DNA of 34,939 nucleotides, taken from contig CANQDP010000011.1 in NCBI GenBank assembly GCA_947593585.1, forward strand, positions 1 through 34,939, given 5' to 3'. The position numbers and the translations under genes were made by a program. The notes under the pieces were generated by a model. That model was not told where the DNA came from, did no database searches, and was given only the letters and a program-made list of their open reading frames with translations. This document shows, piece by piece, positions 16,085 through 24,102 of the stretch (position 1 is its first letter; every line of letters starts with the position of its first letter). Origin of the DNA: an uncultured Clostridia bacterium. Its GTDB lineage: Bacteria > Bacillota > Clostridia > Christensenellales > UBA1242.

Positions 16085-17350
16085 ATGGAAGAAAAACAAA
16101 AAAATGCAATCTCTAATGATAAAATTAAATCAAATAAAAACCCTAATGTTCCCAATTTGAGATTTCCAGAATTCAAAGAAGGCTGGGTAAAATTCAAATT
16201 AAAAGATTATTTTGTTTTTAAAAATGGTTTAAACAAAGAAAAAGATGCTTTTGGACAAGGTGTAAAAATTATTAATTATATGGATGTTAATAAAAAAAGA
16301 TATTTATATTCCAACAATATAAAAGGTTTAGTTAAACTTTCAAAACATGAAGAAAATTCATTTCAAGTTATGTATGGAGATTTATTTTTTACAAGAACAA
16401 GTGAAACATCTGAAGAAATTGGTTTGACTGCTGTTCTTTTGGATAATCCTTCGCTTATGGTATTTAGTGGCTTTTTATTAAGGGCACGACCAAATAATAG
16501 ATGTTTATTACTTCCTGAATTTTGTTCATATGCTTTTTCGAATAATAGAATTAGATATGAAATTATTAAAAAAAGTTCAATAACGACGAGAGCATTAACT
16601 AGTGGATCTTTGCTTAATGAGGTTATTAATTATCATCCTATAGATAAAGAGCAAATGAAAATAGCTAAATTGTTTTTTACACTTGACCAAAGAATTGAAG
16701 CCCAAAGCAAAATCATTAAGGAATATAAATCCCTTAAAAATGCAATTACAAATCAATTAATATTTAATAACAAAAAAATGTATAAACACATTTGTTTAAA
16801 AAATTTTGCAACTTTAAAGAATGGATATGCTTTTAAAAGTGAGTCATATACAGATAACGGCGATTTCAATATTATTACTATTGCAAATGTTCAAGGTAAT
16901 AAATATATTGATACAACTCAATGTAATAAAATAAATAAAATTCCAAATGATATACAACCACATCAAATTTTAAAAAATAATGACATATTAATTTCACTAA
17001 CAGGTAATGTTGGGAGAGTTTCTTTAGTTAATACCTCAAATTGTTTATTAAATCAACGTGTTGGAGTTTTAAATTTTATAAACGAAAAGTTCAAAAAATA
17101 CATTTATCAAGTAATTTCAAATAAAAAATTCGAAACGACAATGATTTTATGTGGGCAAGGAGCGGCTCAAAAGAATATTGGAAATGATGATATTGAATCT
17201 TTTTTAATTCCTTTATCAGATAATCTTGAATATATTAACAAAATAGTTAATTTATTAGATAATTTAGATAAAAAGATAGCCATTGAAGAACATATCATCA
17301 ATGACTATCTTTCTCAAAAAAAATATATGTTGTGTAATATGTTTATATAA
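16085..17350 (+). CDS. hsdS: Expressed specificity subunit HsdS with two TRDs
   Basis: 421 residues. The first 21 codons are unique leader sequence, then VPNLRF (22-27) encoded by repeat IR1, TRD1, a central helix containing AQSKII encoded by repeat IR2 (about 206), TRD2 and a C-terminal helix ending NMFI inside a palindrome. It is the only one of three cassettes with a start codon and ribosome site (GGGAGG). It sets which DNA sequence HsdM methylates and HsdR leaves alone. The gene ends 8 bases inside the convergent silent cassette. Inversion at IR1 or IR2 would give it other TRDs in frame. Confidence 0.95.
   Translation: MEEKQKNAISNDKIKSNKNPNVPNLRFPEFKEGWVKFKLKDYFVFKNGLNKEKDAFGQGVKIINYMDVNKKRYLYSNNIKGLVKLSKHEENSFQVMYGDLFFTRTSETSEEIGLTAVLLDNPSLMVFSGFLLRARPNNRCLLLPEFCSYAFSNNRIRYEIIKKSSITTRALTSGSLLNEVINYHPIDKEQMKIAKLFFTLDQRIEAQSKIIKEYKSLKNAITNQLIFNNKKMYKHICLKNFATLKNGYAFKSESYTDNGDFNIITIANVQGNKYIDTTQCNKINKIPNDIQPHQILKNNDILISLTGNVGRVSLVNTSNCLLNQRVGVLNFINEKFKKYIYQVISNKKFETTMILCGQGAAQKNIGNDDIESFLIPLSDNLEYINKIVNLLDNLDKKIAIEEHIINDYLSQKKYMLCNMFI
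16145..16180 (+). repeat. hsdS repeat IR1, copy in the expressed gene
   Basis: 36 bases identical to 18497-18532 in direct orientation. The 18-base core GTTCCCAATTTGAGATTT (16148-16165) recurs inverted at 18459-18476. All copies read VPNLRF in frame. Confidence 0.9.
16701..16717 (+). repeat. hsdS repeat IR2, copy in the expressed gene
   Basis: CCCAAAGCAAAATCATT, inverted at 17934-17950 and direct at 19038-19054. It codes QSKII in frame in all three cassettes and lies between TRD1 and TRD2. Confidence 0.9.
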
Positions 17351-17357
17351 ACATATT
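17336..17357. repeat. 22-base perfect palindrome at the convergent hsdS ends
   Basis: Centre TATA, arm AATATGTTTAT. Both convergent hsdS frames end inside it, each coding NMFI and a stop, so any exchange across it keeps both C-termini intact. Confidence 0.85.
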
Positions 17358-18467
17358 TTGAAGTAGATATGCTTTTTGCTTTTTATAAAGCGAAAGTATA
17401 TCTTTTTCTTTTTTTAATCTAATATAAAATTTTTCTATCATAAGTGCATCTTTTTTTTGAATTTCTATTTTTGGTAACGTAAATGTAATATTAGTAAGAC
17501 TTTTATAATCAAATTCAAAATTTCTTCTAGTAGATTTTTGAGTTACAAAATTCTTCAACATAAAAAAGTATTTGTTCACAAAAATGCTTAAAAATAATGT
17601 ATCGACGATAGAATTATTAATTTTGTAAGTTTTATAGATTGGACTGCAACATCCTGTAGTATTAATTGAAATTCCAATTTCTTCAATTCCAAGTCCTAAA
17701 ATTAAAGAATTCGGTTCAAATACAATATGTGAATTAGTAGAATAAATAGGAATATTAGAAATAATTTTAATACCATTTTTTCCGATTGTATATTGTTGTA
17801 AGTTTGAAGTATTCAGCTTTTTATATGCAATAAACATTTCATCAAATTTATGTTTTATACTGTTTGAATATTCAGTAATATAATTTTTGAAAAGTTTATA
17901 TTTAATGTAATTAATTTGAAGCATTAAATCTTCAATGATTTTGCTTTGGGTTTGAATTCGCTCATCTATTTTACTTAAAAATGATACAATATATTTTTGT
18001 TCTTCTGTGTCAGGAATACTACATTTTGTTTTTTTTATTTCATTGTTAGATATCTCAAGAAAAGTAGAACCGGATGCATATTTAATAAACTGTCGTTTTT
18101 TTGTTTTAACCAAATAATATAAAAACTCATTAAACATATTTGGTTTTGCTATTAGATTTTGAAAACCCTGATTTGTGGTACATTCATTTTGAGTTATTGA
18201 ACATTCACCAATTGTTGCTCTACTAGTTAAAAGAATTGTTCCTTTCGGTAAAATTTTAGCATTTGATTTTAATAGACCTTGTTTTGATATTGTCTGCTTA
18301 CTAGAAGAAACATATTTTGATTGTCCAATTTCCGTTGGAGTAAACCATTGAATATTTCCATTCCAATAAGAAGATATAGATGTATCTGGAGTTCCGCCAC
18401 CAACAACAATTGCAACATTAAAAAGACATGTTTTAATCCAATCGTCATTATATTTCAAAAATCTCAA
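17343..18467 (-). pseudogene. Silent inverted hsdS cassette with two TRDs
   Basis: 374 codons open on the minus strand with the HsdS layout: LRF from IR1, TRD1, QTQSKIIE from IR2, TRD2 and a NMFI end. It has no ATG at its beginning: the frame enters from a TAG stop just before VPNLRF and there is no ribosome site. It is therefore a stored cassette rather than an expressed gene. Both TRDs differ in sequence from those of the expressed gene. Inversion between the IR1 copies (16148 and 18476) would place the whole body behind the hsdS promoter and start; inversion between the IR2 copies would swap only TRD2. Confidence 0.85.
17934..17950 (-). repeat. hsdS repeat IR2, inverted copy in silent cassette
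   Basis: Exact 17-base reverse complement of 16701-16717 and of 19038-19054. Confidence 0.9.
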
Positions 18468-18476
18468 ATTGGGAAC
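18459..18476 (-). repeat. hsdS repeat IR1, inverted copy
   Basis: Exact 18-base reverse complement of 16148-16165, at the 5' edge of the silent cassette, 20 bases from the direct copy at 18497. Confidence 0.9.
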
Positions 18477-18496
18477 CTACGAGAAAAATAATCTTA

Positions 18497-18532
18497 AATG
18501 TTCCCAATTTGAGATTTCCAGAATTCAAAGAA
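18497..18532 (+). repeat. hsdS repeat IR1, third copy
   Basis: 36 bases identical to 16145-16180. It opens the half cassette. Confidence 0.9.
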
Positions 18533-19108
18533 AATTGGTTAAAAAGAAAATTTAGTGAGATTGCAGATTTTTATAAAGGTTGTGGAATTTCAAAAGAACA
18601 ATTAAGTTCAGATGGTAATGAATGTATTTTATATGGAGAGTTATATACGACATATAAAAATGAAACAATTAATAAAGTAATCAGTAAAACTGATATTGAT
18701 ACAACTGGGTTGTTTCTTAGTAAAAAAAATGATGTAATAATCCCTGCTTCTGGTGAAACTCCAATTGATATTGCAACTGCATGTTGTATTAATAAAGATA
18801 ATATTTTACTTGGTAGTGATTTAAATGTAATACGTTTAAAGTTTGATAATGGTTCTTTTATTAGTTGTCAATTGAATGGTAAAAGGAAATTTGATATAGC
18901 AAAAATTGCACAAGGAGCATCAATAGTTCATTTGCATAATGATGATTTAAAAAAATTGATTATATATACTCCAATAATGTTAGATGAAGAAGAAAAAATT
19001 ATTAACTTATTTAATTTTATTGACCAAAAAATAGAAACCCAAAGCAAAATCATTAAGGAACATAAATCATTAAAGAAACTCATTGAAAATATTTGTAGTG
19101 AGATTATA
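18509..19108 (+). pseudogene. Silent half hsdS cassette (third TRD1)
   Basis: Reads LRFPEFKENW from IR1, a third distinct TRD1, then ETQSKIIKEHKSL from IR2, and then decays into an AT-rich stretch without a second TRD. No ATG or ribosome site leads it. The frame has no stop and runs straight on into the recombinase gene, which has its own start at 19202; the end given here is approximate. Recombination between its IR2 copy (19038) and the inverted IR2 (17934) would move this TRD1 into the two-TRD silent cassette, from which it can reach the expressed gene. Confidence 0.8.
19038..19054 (+). repeat. hsdS repeat IR2, third copy
   Basis: CCCAAAGCAAAATCATT; the match to the copy at 16701 continues for about 6 more bases (AAGGAA). 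Confidence 0.9.
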
Positions 19109-19201
19109 AATATAATACTTTTACTAATTCCTTCAAGGATGTTAAAAATCATATTTTATATATTAAAATTAATTATGACTATTATTAAGGAGGTAAAAAA
19201 C

Positions 19202-20128
19202 ATGGTCAAAAGAAAAAACATTTCTGAAGTATCTAATTTGTGGAAGGAGGAAAAAAGAAGTTATATCAAAAAGTCATCTTATTCTGCATACCTATTGTTA
19301 CTGGAAAATCATCTGTTGCCTTATTTTGGCGTTAAAACTGAAATTGAAGAAAAAGATGTTCAACAATTTGTATTGAAAAAGTTAAATGAAGGTTTAAGCC
19401 AAAAATCTATTAAAGATATGATAATTGTTTTAAAGATGATAATTAGATATGGAGTAAAACAAAAGTTGCTAGACTATTCAGAAATTGAGATAAAATTTCC
19501 TAGTGAAAATGAGAGAACCGAATTAGAGATTTTAACAAGGCAAGATCATAAAAAACTTTTAGATTATTTGGAAAAATATTTTACATTTAAAAACTTAGGA
19601 ATATACATATGTCTTTCTACGGGTATGAGAATAGGCGAAATATGCGGATTGCGTTGGTCAGATATAGACTGCGATGACGGAATAATAAAGGTGCGTAGGA
19701 CTCTTCAGCGAGTATATATAATAACAGAGAATGGGCGACATACAGAAATTGTGATTGACACTCCCAAAACAAAAAATTCAATTAGAGATATTCCAATGAC
19801 AAGCGACCTTTTAAGATTAATTAAACCTATAAAAAAAATCGTTAAGGAAGACTTTTATGTTGTTACAAATGACGAAAAACCAACTGAACCAAGAACTTAT
19901 AGAAATTATTATAAAAAATTGTTAAAAAAGTTGCAGATTCATGATCTTAAATTTCATGGTTTAAGACATAGTTTTGCTACGAGATGCATTGAATGTAAAT
20001 GTGATTATAAAACGGTTAGTGTCATTTTGGGACATTCAAACATTAGCACCACATTAAATTTATATGTCCACCCAAACTTGGAGCAAAAAAAGAAATGTGT
20101 TAATCAGATGTTTAGGTCTTTACGCTAA
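19202..20128 (+). CDS. Tyrosine recombinase, probable hsdS invertase
   Basis: 308 residues: core-binding domain from residue 8 (SNLWKEEKRSYIKKSSYSAY) and catalytic domain with Arg (TGMRIGE), Lys (TPKTKNS), HGLRH, GHSN and Tyr in LYVHPN. There is no arm-binding N-domain. Size and position match the small recombinases that shuffle hsdS cassettes, such as CreX at the pneumococcal SpnIII locus. Start ATG 19202 has a strong AAGGAGG; the open frame extends upstream through the half cassette but only this start has a ribosome site. It lies between the cassettes and tRNA-Ser, so a role in moving the island cannot be excluded, although the missing arm-binding domain argues against it. Confidence 0.88.
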   Translation: MVKRKNISEVSNLWKEEKRSYIKKSSYSAYLLLLENHLLPYFGVKTEIEEKDVQQFVLKKLNEGLSQKSIKDMIIVLKMIIRYGVKQKLLDYSEIEIKFPSENERTELEILTRQDHKKLLDYLEKYFTFKNLGIYICLSTGMRIGEICGLRWSDIDCDDGIIKVRRTLQRVYIITENGRHTEIVIDTPKTKNSIRDIPMTSDLLRLIKPIKKIVKEDFYVVTNDEKPTEPRTYRNYYKKLLKKLQIHDLKFHGLRHSFATRCIECKCDYKTVSVILGHSNISTTLNLYVHPNLEQKKKCVNQMFRSLR

Positions 20129-20183
20129 TCATGGGCATGTTAATCAAGATTGTTAAAGCAAATGGTTTGAAATTCTTATTTTC

Positions 20184-20202
20184 TACTCAAATTCTACTCA
20201 AA
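20184..20202 (+). repeat. Paired TACTCAAA repeats, possible integrase arm sites (right end)
   Basis: TACTCAAA-ttc-TACTCAAA, period 11, located 75 bases from the tRNA-Ser 3' end. It mirrors the ACCCAAA pair at 8285-8303. Confidence 0.45.
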
Positions 20203-20254
20203 AATAAAAATGACCCATACAATTTGCCTAGATATTGTATAAGCCATAAGTCGC

Positions 20255-20276
20255 AAAACACAATATATTGTGTTTT
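20255..20276 (-). terminator. Palindrome directly after tRNA-Ser
   Basis: A 22-base perfect palindrome with arm AAAACACAATA abuts the CCA end of tRNA-Ser. On the minus strand its right arm ends in TTTT, so it may end the tRNA transcript. Confidence 0.5.
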
Positions 20277-20367
20277 TGGCGGAGAGTGAGGGATTTGAAC
20301 CCTCGCGCGCATTTCTACGCCTACATCCTTAGCAGGGACGCCTCTTCGACCTCTTGAGTAACTCTCC
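20277..20367 (-). tRNA. tRNA-Ser (anticodon GCT)
   Basis: Minus strand, 91 bases with encoded CCA and a long variable arm. Acceptor GGAGAGT pairs with ACTCTCC; anticodon stem CGTCC/GGATG with loop CTGCTAA (GCT); T arm GAGGG-TTCAAAT-CCCTC; discriminator G. Its 3' end faces the defence island, making it a likely attachment gene. Confidence 0.95.
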
Positions 20368-20427
20368 ACATCGAAATCTGTTTTATTAATTGATTTAATT
20401 CGCCGGATTAGGCAGATTAACAAGTCG

Positions 20428-20456
20428 ATTATAGCAAATTATGTTAAACTTGTCAA
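20428..20456 (-). promoter_or_regulatory. Consensus promoter for tRNA-Ser
   Basis: On the minus strand TTGACA, 17 bases, TGC-TATAAT: both hexamers perfect and an extended -10. Transcription would start about 54 bases before the mature tRNA. Confidence 0.85.
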
Positions 20457-20565
20457 CCTAAAAACCAAAAATTTTGAAAAATAGTATATGGTCTTGCGTT
20501 AGTTTGTCTTAATCATTTGGAGTTTACGCATCCAACAATTTATAGGTCGCTTAAAATGTTCGGCC

Positions 20566-20590
20566 GCCACATATTGAGTGTGGCATTTTT
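20566..20590 (+). terminator. Terminator-like hairpin without an obvious gene
   Basis: GCCACA, 7-base loop, TGTGGC, then ATTTTT on the plus strand. The only nearby genes are on the minus strand, so the transcript it would end is unknown. Confidence 0.4.
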
Positions 20591-20658
20591 GCCTTATATT
20601 TTGCCATGCGGTTGGGAGGTCGTTTTTTCGCCGTTTTCTAAGCAAAATAATAATGAAA

Positions 20659-20678
20659 AAGACCGCTGAAGCGGTCTT
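20659..20678 (-). terminator. Terminator after yjzC-like gene
   Basis: AAGACCGC-ttca-GCGGTCTT followed by TTT on the minus strand, 10 bases past the stop. Confidence 0.85.
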
Positions 20679-20688
20679 ATCTTGGGAA

Positions 20689-20850
20689 CTATTCACCTAA
20701 AGTATAATAGCTACCTGAGTGTTGGGTGGCTGGAAATCTTTTACCTTTTTCAAGATAAAGGCTGCCACCGTTTCGCCCGTTCTCGTCATAGGCAACATAT
20801 GTTGCAGACTTTGGAACTTGCTCACCAGGTGTCCATCTATTTTTAGCCAT
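20689..20850 (-). CDS. YjzC-like small protein
   Basis: 53 residues: MAKNRWTPGEQVPKSATYVA, a NGRNGGSLYLEKGKRFP middle and a TQHSGSYYTLGE end. This follows the YjzC layout (basic start, PGxxxPxSxxY, then GxRFPxT), short Bacillota proteins of unknown function. ATG 20850 has GGAGGT 7 bases upstream on the minus strand; a longer frame reaching 20925 has no such site. A clear terminator follows. First protein gene of the core region; monocistronic. Confidence 0.8.
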   Translation of the reverse strand: MAKNRWTPGEQVPKSATYVAYDENGRNGGSLYLEKGKRFPATQHSGSYYTLGE

Positions 20851-21040
20851 ATAGCACCTCCATTTATAGTTTGAGCGGGATATGCTTAGTTTATTCAAGT
20901 TGAAAAAATTTTGATAAAATTTCAAAAAATTGGCAAATATTTGTGTTTTTTATGCCAAAAAATGTAAAAATTTTTAAAAACCAAAGAAATTTTTGTCAAT
21001 TTTTGAGGCGGAAGTTGCCTTTTCCACAACATTAAAAACA

Positions 21041-21069
21041 TTGCAAAATTTTGTGCATTATGTTATAAT
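21041..21069 (+). promoter_or_regulatory. addB promoter, predicted leaderless
   Basis: TTGCAA (21041-21046), 17 bases, ATGT-TATAAT (hexamer 21064-21069). ATG 21076 begins 6 bases later with no ribosome site. Confidence 0.65.
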
Positions 21070-21075
21070 TAATGC

Positions 21076-24000
21076 ATGATTAAGATAGTGAACACTCCAT
21101 CATTTTATTCGGCACTTTATTCAGTGGCTGATTTTTGTGCGCAGAATAAAGATGAAGAGATAGAAATTGTTGTGCCAGATAAACTTAGCCTTTTTATGGA
21201 AAAATTTATATTTGAGCATATGCACATCTCTTCAAGTTTCAACATAAAAGTGAGCACTCTTAACCGTTTCGCAAAAAAGAAATGCGTGGTGGATAGGTCA
21301 AAACAAATTTCCACCATCGGCAGCATCATTTTGATTAATAAACTGCTGAATGATAATAGAGATAAGTTTAAAATATTTTGCAACAAAGCATATTCTTTCA
21401 GTTATGCAGAAAACATTTTCAGCACAATAAACCAACTTAAATCTTCCAAAATTGATTATAAAGAAATGAAAGGGTTTTCGTCTAACAATGAGCAACTGCA
21501 AAGCAAAATTGCCGACCTGCAATTAATTTATGAATTATATGAAAATGAAAAGGCTGGCAAGTTGGACGCCACCGACATTTTCTTGATGTCTAGTTTGTTT
21601 GTTTCAAATGGCGAGGATAATAAAAAAATCTTGTTTGTTGGTTTTGATGATTTCACCGCAATAGAATATTCGATAATTGAGCAACTCGCCATAAAGGCAG
21701 AAGTTGTGGTGATGAACTATTATTCCACATCTTCTAATAAAATGATTTATAATCAAGAGATTTTTAGCCAACTTAAAAATATAGCTTACAAAAACGAACT
21801 TGATTTTAAGGTGATAAATTCAAATCAAAGTTTTGGTGAGTTTAAAGATTTTTTGCACAATAATCTTTTCGGCACAAGCAAGCAAAAATTTTTATTTGAT
21901 GGCAAATTAATTTCGTTTTTCTCTGGCAATGGAGTGGCTAGCGAAATTGAGAATGTGGCACGAAATATCCGCACGCAAGTGGCAAGCGGAAAAGAGTTTG
22001 GAAATTTTGGCGTGGCAGTTTTCAATTTGGAGCAAAACATTTCAAAAATTAAAGAAATTTTTTCTAAATATGAAATAAATTATTATATTGACGCATCTTT
22101 ATCCATCAATAAAAGCATATTTTACAAATTTATTTGTTCTGTTTTGAAATATCAGGCGAATGGATATGATTGCTCAAACTTGATAGACATCATAAATTCT
22201 CCATTCTTTTTGCTTGAAGTGGAAGAAAAAAAGGCGTTGATAGAAAAACTATTGTTTTATAACTATGGAAGGGTTGAAAAAATAGATTGGGGCGAGTGTG
22301 AGAAATCTGCCCAAAAGTTAACAGAATTTTTAAAACTGTTTGAAATAAAAAAAGATGAAACGGTTGGAATTTTTGTTGAAAAACTAAAAACAGCCGACAC
22401 TCTTATAAATTTTGATGAGATAATGCAAAATTTGGCAACAAATGCAAGTTTGAATGACCGATTGATTTTAACTAAATCCAAGCAGTTAATTTTCAACTTG
22501 CTGGAAGATATATCCACTTTCTATGAGAATGCTGACCTCGAAAAACTATTGGACATTTTCACCCATGTTTCAAATCTCGTGAAATTTAGCAACCTGCCAC
22601 AAACACTAGATGCTGCCAAGGTTGTGGATGCCACAAATTCTATGGAAATATTTGAACATCTCTACATAGTGAATTGCACAGCAGAAAATGCTCCAAGTTT
22701 AAAGTTTGATTGCGGAATAATTTTGGATAGCGAAATTGAGGCACTTAGTTTTAAAAACAAACTTGCTCCAACGATTGCTCATATAAACAAGTTGGCGAAA
22801 TTAAGGCTCTTCAATTTGGCAACCATGTTTGAAACCGCGCTTGAGATTTCATATTCCTATTCGCCAAGCGAACTGATAAAAGAATTAAATTCTAAATTCG
22901 CATTTTCAAGCGCGGCACTTCCTCTTCCAACGCTCACACCTAATGTATTGGAGAGATATTGTGCACTCTCACACTGGGATGCCATTGAGCACAAATGCAA
23001 GAAAAAAATTAACGATTTAGGCGAAAATGTCATAAAAAACAAAGAAATTTCGCAAATTTCAAGCGAAAATTTAAAAATTTATAAAAATTTGCACACAATT
23101 TCTCCATCTCAACTCGAAGCGTATTTTAAATGTCCGTTCAATTATTTTTTAAATAACACATTAAAAATTTCACCGCGGGTTGAAAATAAACTTTCTTCGC
23201 AAGACTTAGGAAATATTATCCATGCCGTGCTGTGCGAATATTACAAGAGAAATAAAAATGTGGGTGATGTTTATAAATTTTGTCAAACTCAAATTTTTGC
23301 CTTGCTCAATTCAAATGAAAGGCTAAAATTGAATGCGCAAAGCCCGATTGTCATTAACCTAATTGACGAACTTGTTAGAATTATTGCCGGCGTGAATAAC
23401 ATTGATGCTAAATCACTATTCAAACCATATAAATTTGAATATGAATTTTTCCACAACAACACCTTCAAATTGCAAAATGTTGAAATAAATGGGAAAGTTG
23501 ATAGAGTGGATAAGTATGACGCCGATGGTCAATCGTTTTTGCGCATTGTGGACTATAAATCAGGCGTGGCAGACGCAAGTTTAAAAGAACTATACTATGG
23601 CAACAAACTTCAATTATTTTTGTACGCTTTGGCAATGGAAGAGAAGTTGAACGGCAAGGTGGTTGGAGAATTTTATCTTCCTTTGCACAATGACTATGTG
23701 AGAGAGCAAAAAAACAATTATTCTCTTAAAGGATTTTTCTTAAATGATGAGCAAATTGTGCACGCGTTAGACACGTCTCTAACTCCAAAAATGCGTAGTG
23801 AAATCGTAAATCTCACAATGTCTAAGCAAAACATTGCAAACAAAACAATCGGGCATAAAGAACTTGATTATTCAGAGATGGAAAGGTTAAAACACTATGC
23901 AAAACTCGTGAGCGAAAATGCCACAGAAGAAATTCGTTCTGGGTTTATTGCTGCAAGCCCTAGCGATGTCAGTTTGCCTTGCTCTTATTGCCCTTATAAC

Positions 24001-24102
24001 CACATCTGCCTGCACGCTTGCAACGGCGGGTTTGCTAGGCAAGCAAAGAGCGTTGGTCTAAACAGTTTTAAAGAGGAAGGTGGCGAAGATGAAAGAGTTT
24101 AA
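21076..24102 (+). CDS. addB: ATP-dependent nuclease subunit B (AddB)
   Basis: 1008 residues. Partner of AddA in the helicase-nuclease that processes double-strand breaks and loads RecA at Chi. The C-terminal nuclease shows GKVDRVD (Asp809) and IVDYKSG (Asp826, Lys828). An iron-sulphur cluster is suggested by Cys686 (KCPFNYF) and C969-x2-C972-x5-C978 (PCSYCPYNHIC), the AddB arrangement. The N-terminal helicase-like half is divergent and I see no clear Walker A near the start, where AddB normally has one (MIKIVNTPSFYSALYSV here). Slightly shorter than many AddB (about 1150). It overlaps addA by 14 bases. Confidence 0.9.
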   Translation: MIKIVNTPSFYSALYSVADFCAQNKDEEIEIVVPDKLSLFMEKFIFEHMHISSSFNIKVSTLNRFAKKKCVVDRSKQISTIGSIILINKLLNDNRDKFKIFCNKAYSFSYAENIFSTINQLKSSKIDYKEMKGFSSNNEQLQSKIADLQLIYELYENEKAGKLDATDIFLMSSLFVSNGEDNKKILFVGFDDFTAIEYSIIEQLAIKAEVVVMNYYSTSSNKMIYNQEIFSQLKNIAYKNELDFKVINSNQSFGEFKDFLHNNLFGTSKQKFLFDGKLISFFSGNGVASEIENVARNIRTQVASGKEFGNFGVAVFNLEQNISKIKEIFSKYEINYYIDASLSINKSIFYKFICSVLKYQANGYDCSNLIDIINSPFFLLEVEEKKALIEKLLFYNYGRVEKIDWGECEKSAQKLTEFLKLFEIKKDETVGIFVEKLKTADTLINFDEIMQNLATNASLNDRLILTKSKQLIFNLLEDISTFYENADLEKLLDIFTHVSNLVKFSNLPQTLDAAKVVDATNSMEIFEHLYIVNCTAENAPSLKFDCGIILDSEIEALSFKNKLAPTIAHINKLAKLRLFNLATMFETALEISYSYSPSELIKELNSKFAFSSAALPLPTLTPNVLERYCALSHWDAIEHKCKKKINDLGENVIKNKEISQISSENLKIYKNLHTISPSQLEAYFKCPFNYFLNNTLKISPRVENKLSSQDLGNIIHAVLCEYYKRNKNVGDVYKFCQTQIFALLNSNERLKLNAQSPIVINLIDELVRIIAGVNNIDAKSLFKPYKFEYEFFHNNTFKLQNVEINGKVDRVDKYDADGQSFLRIVDYKSGVADASLKELYYGNKLQLFLYALAMEEKLNGKVVGEFYLPLHNDYVREQKNNYSLKGFFLNDEQIVHALDTSLTPKMRSEIVNLTMSKQNIANKTIGHKELDYSEMERLKHYAKLVSENATEEIRSGFIAASPSDVSLPCSYCPYNHICLHACNGGFARQAKSVGLNSFKEEGGEDERV

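Noticed and set aside
8177..20367. Direct repeat of a tRNA 3' end as attL/attR
   Set aside because: Only the shared T-loop GATTTGAAC is common to the two tRNA genes; no true second copy was found.
20187..20423. 78-codon minus-strand frame
   Set aside because: It is the tRNA-Ser gene read as protein.
20499..20696. 65-codon minus-strand frame after yjzC-like gene
   Set aside because: It begins inside the yjzC coding end and covers its terminator; no ribosome site.
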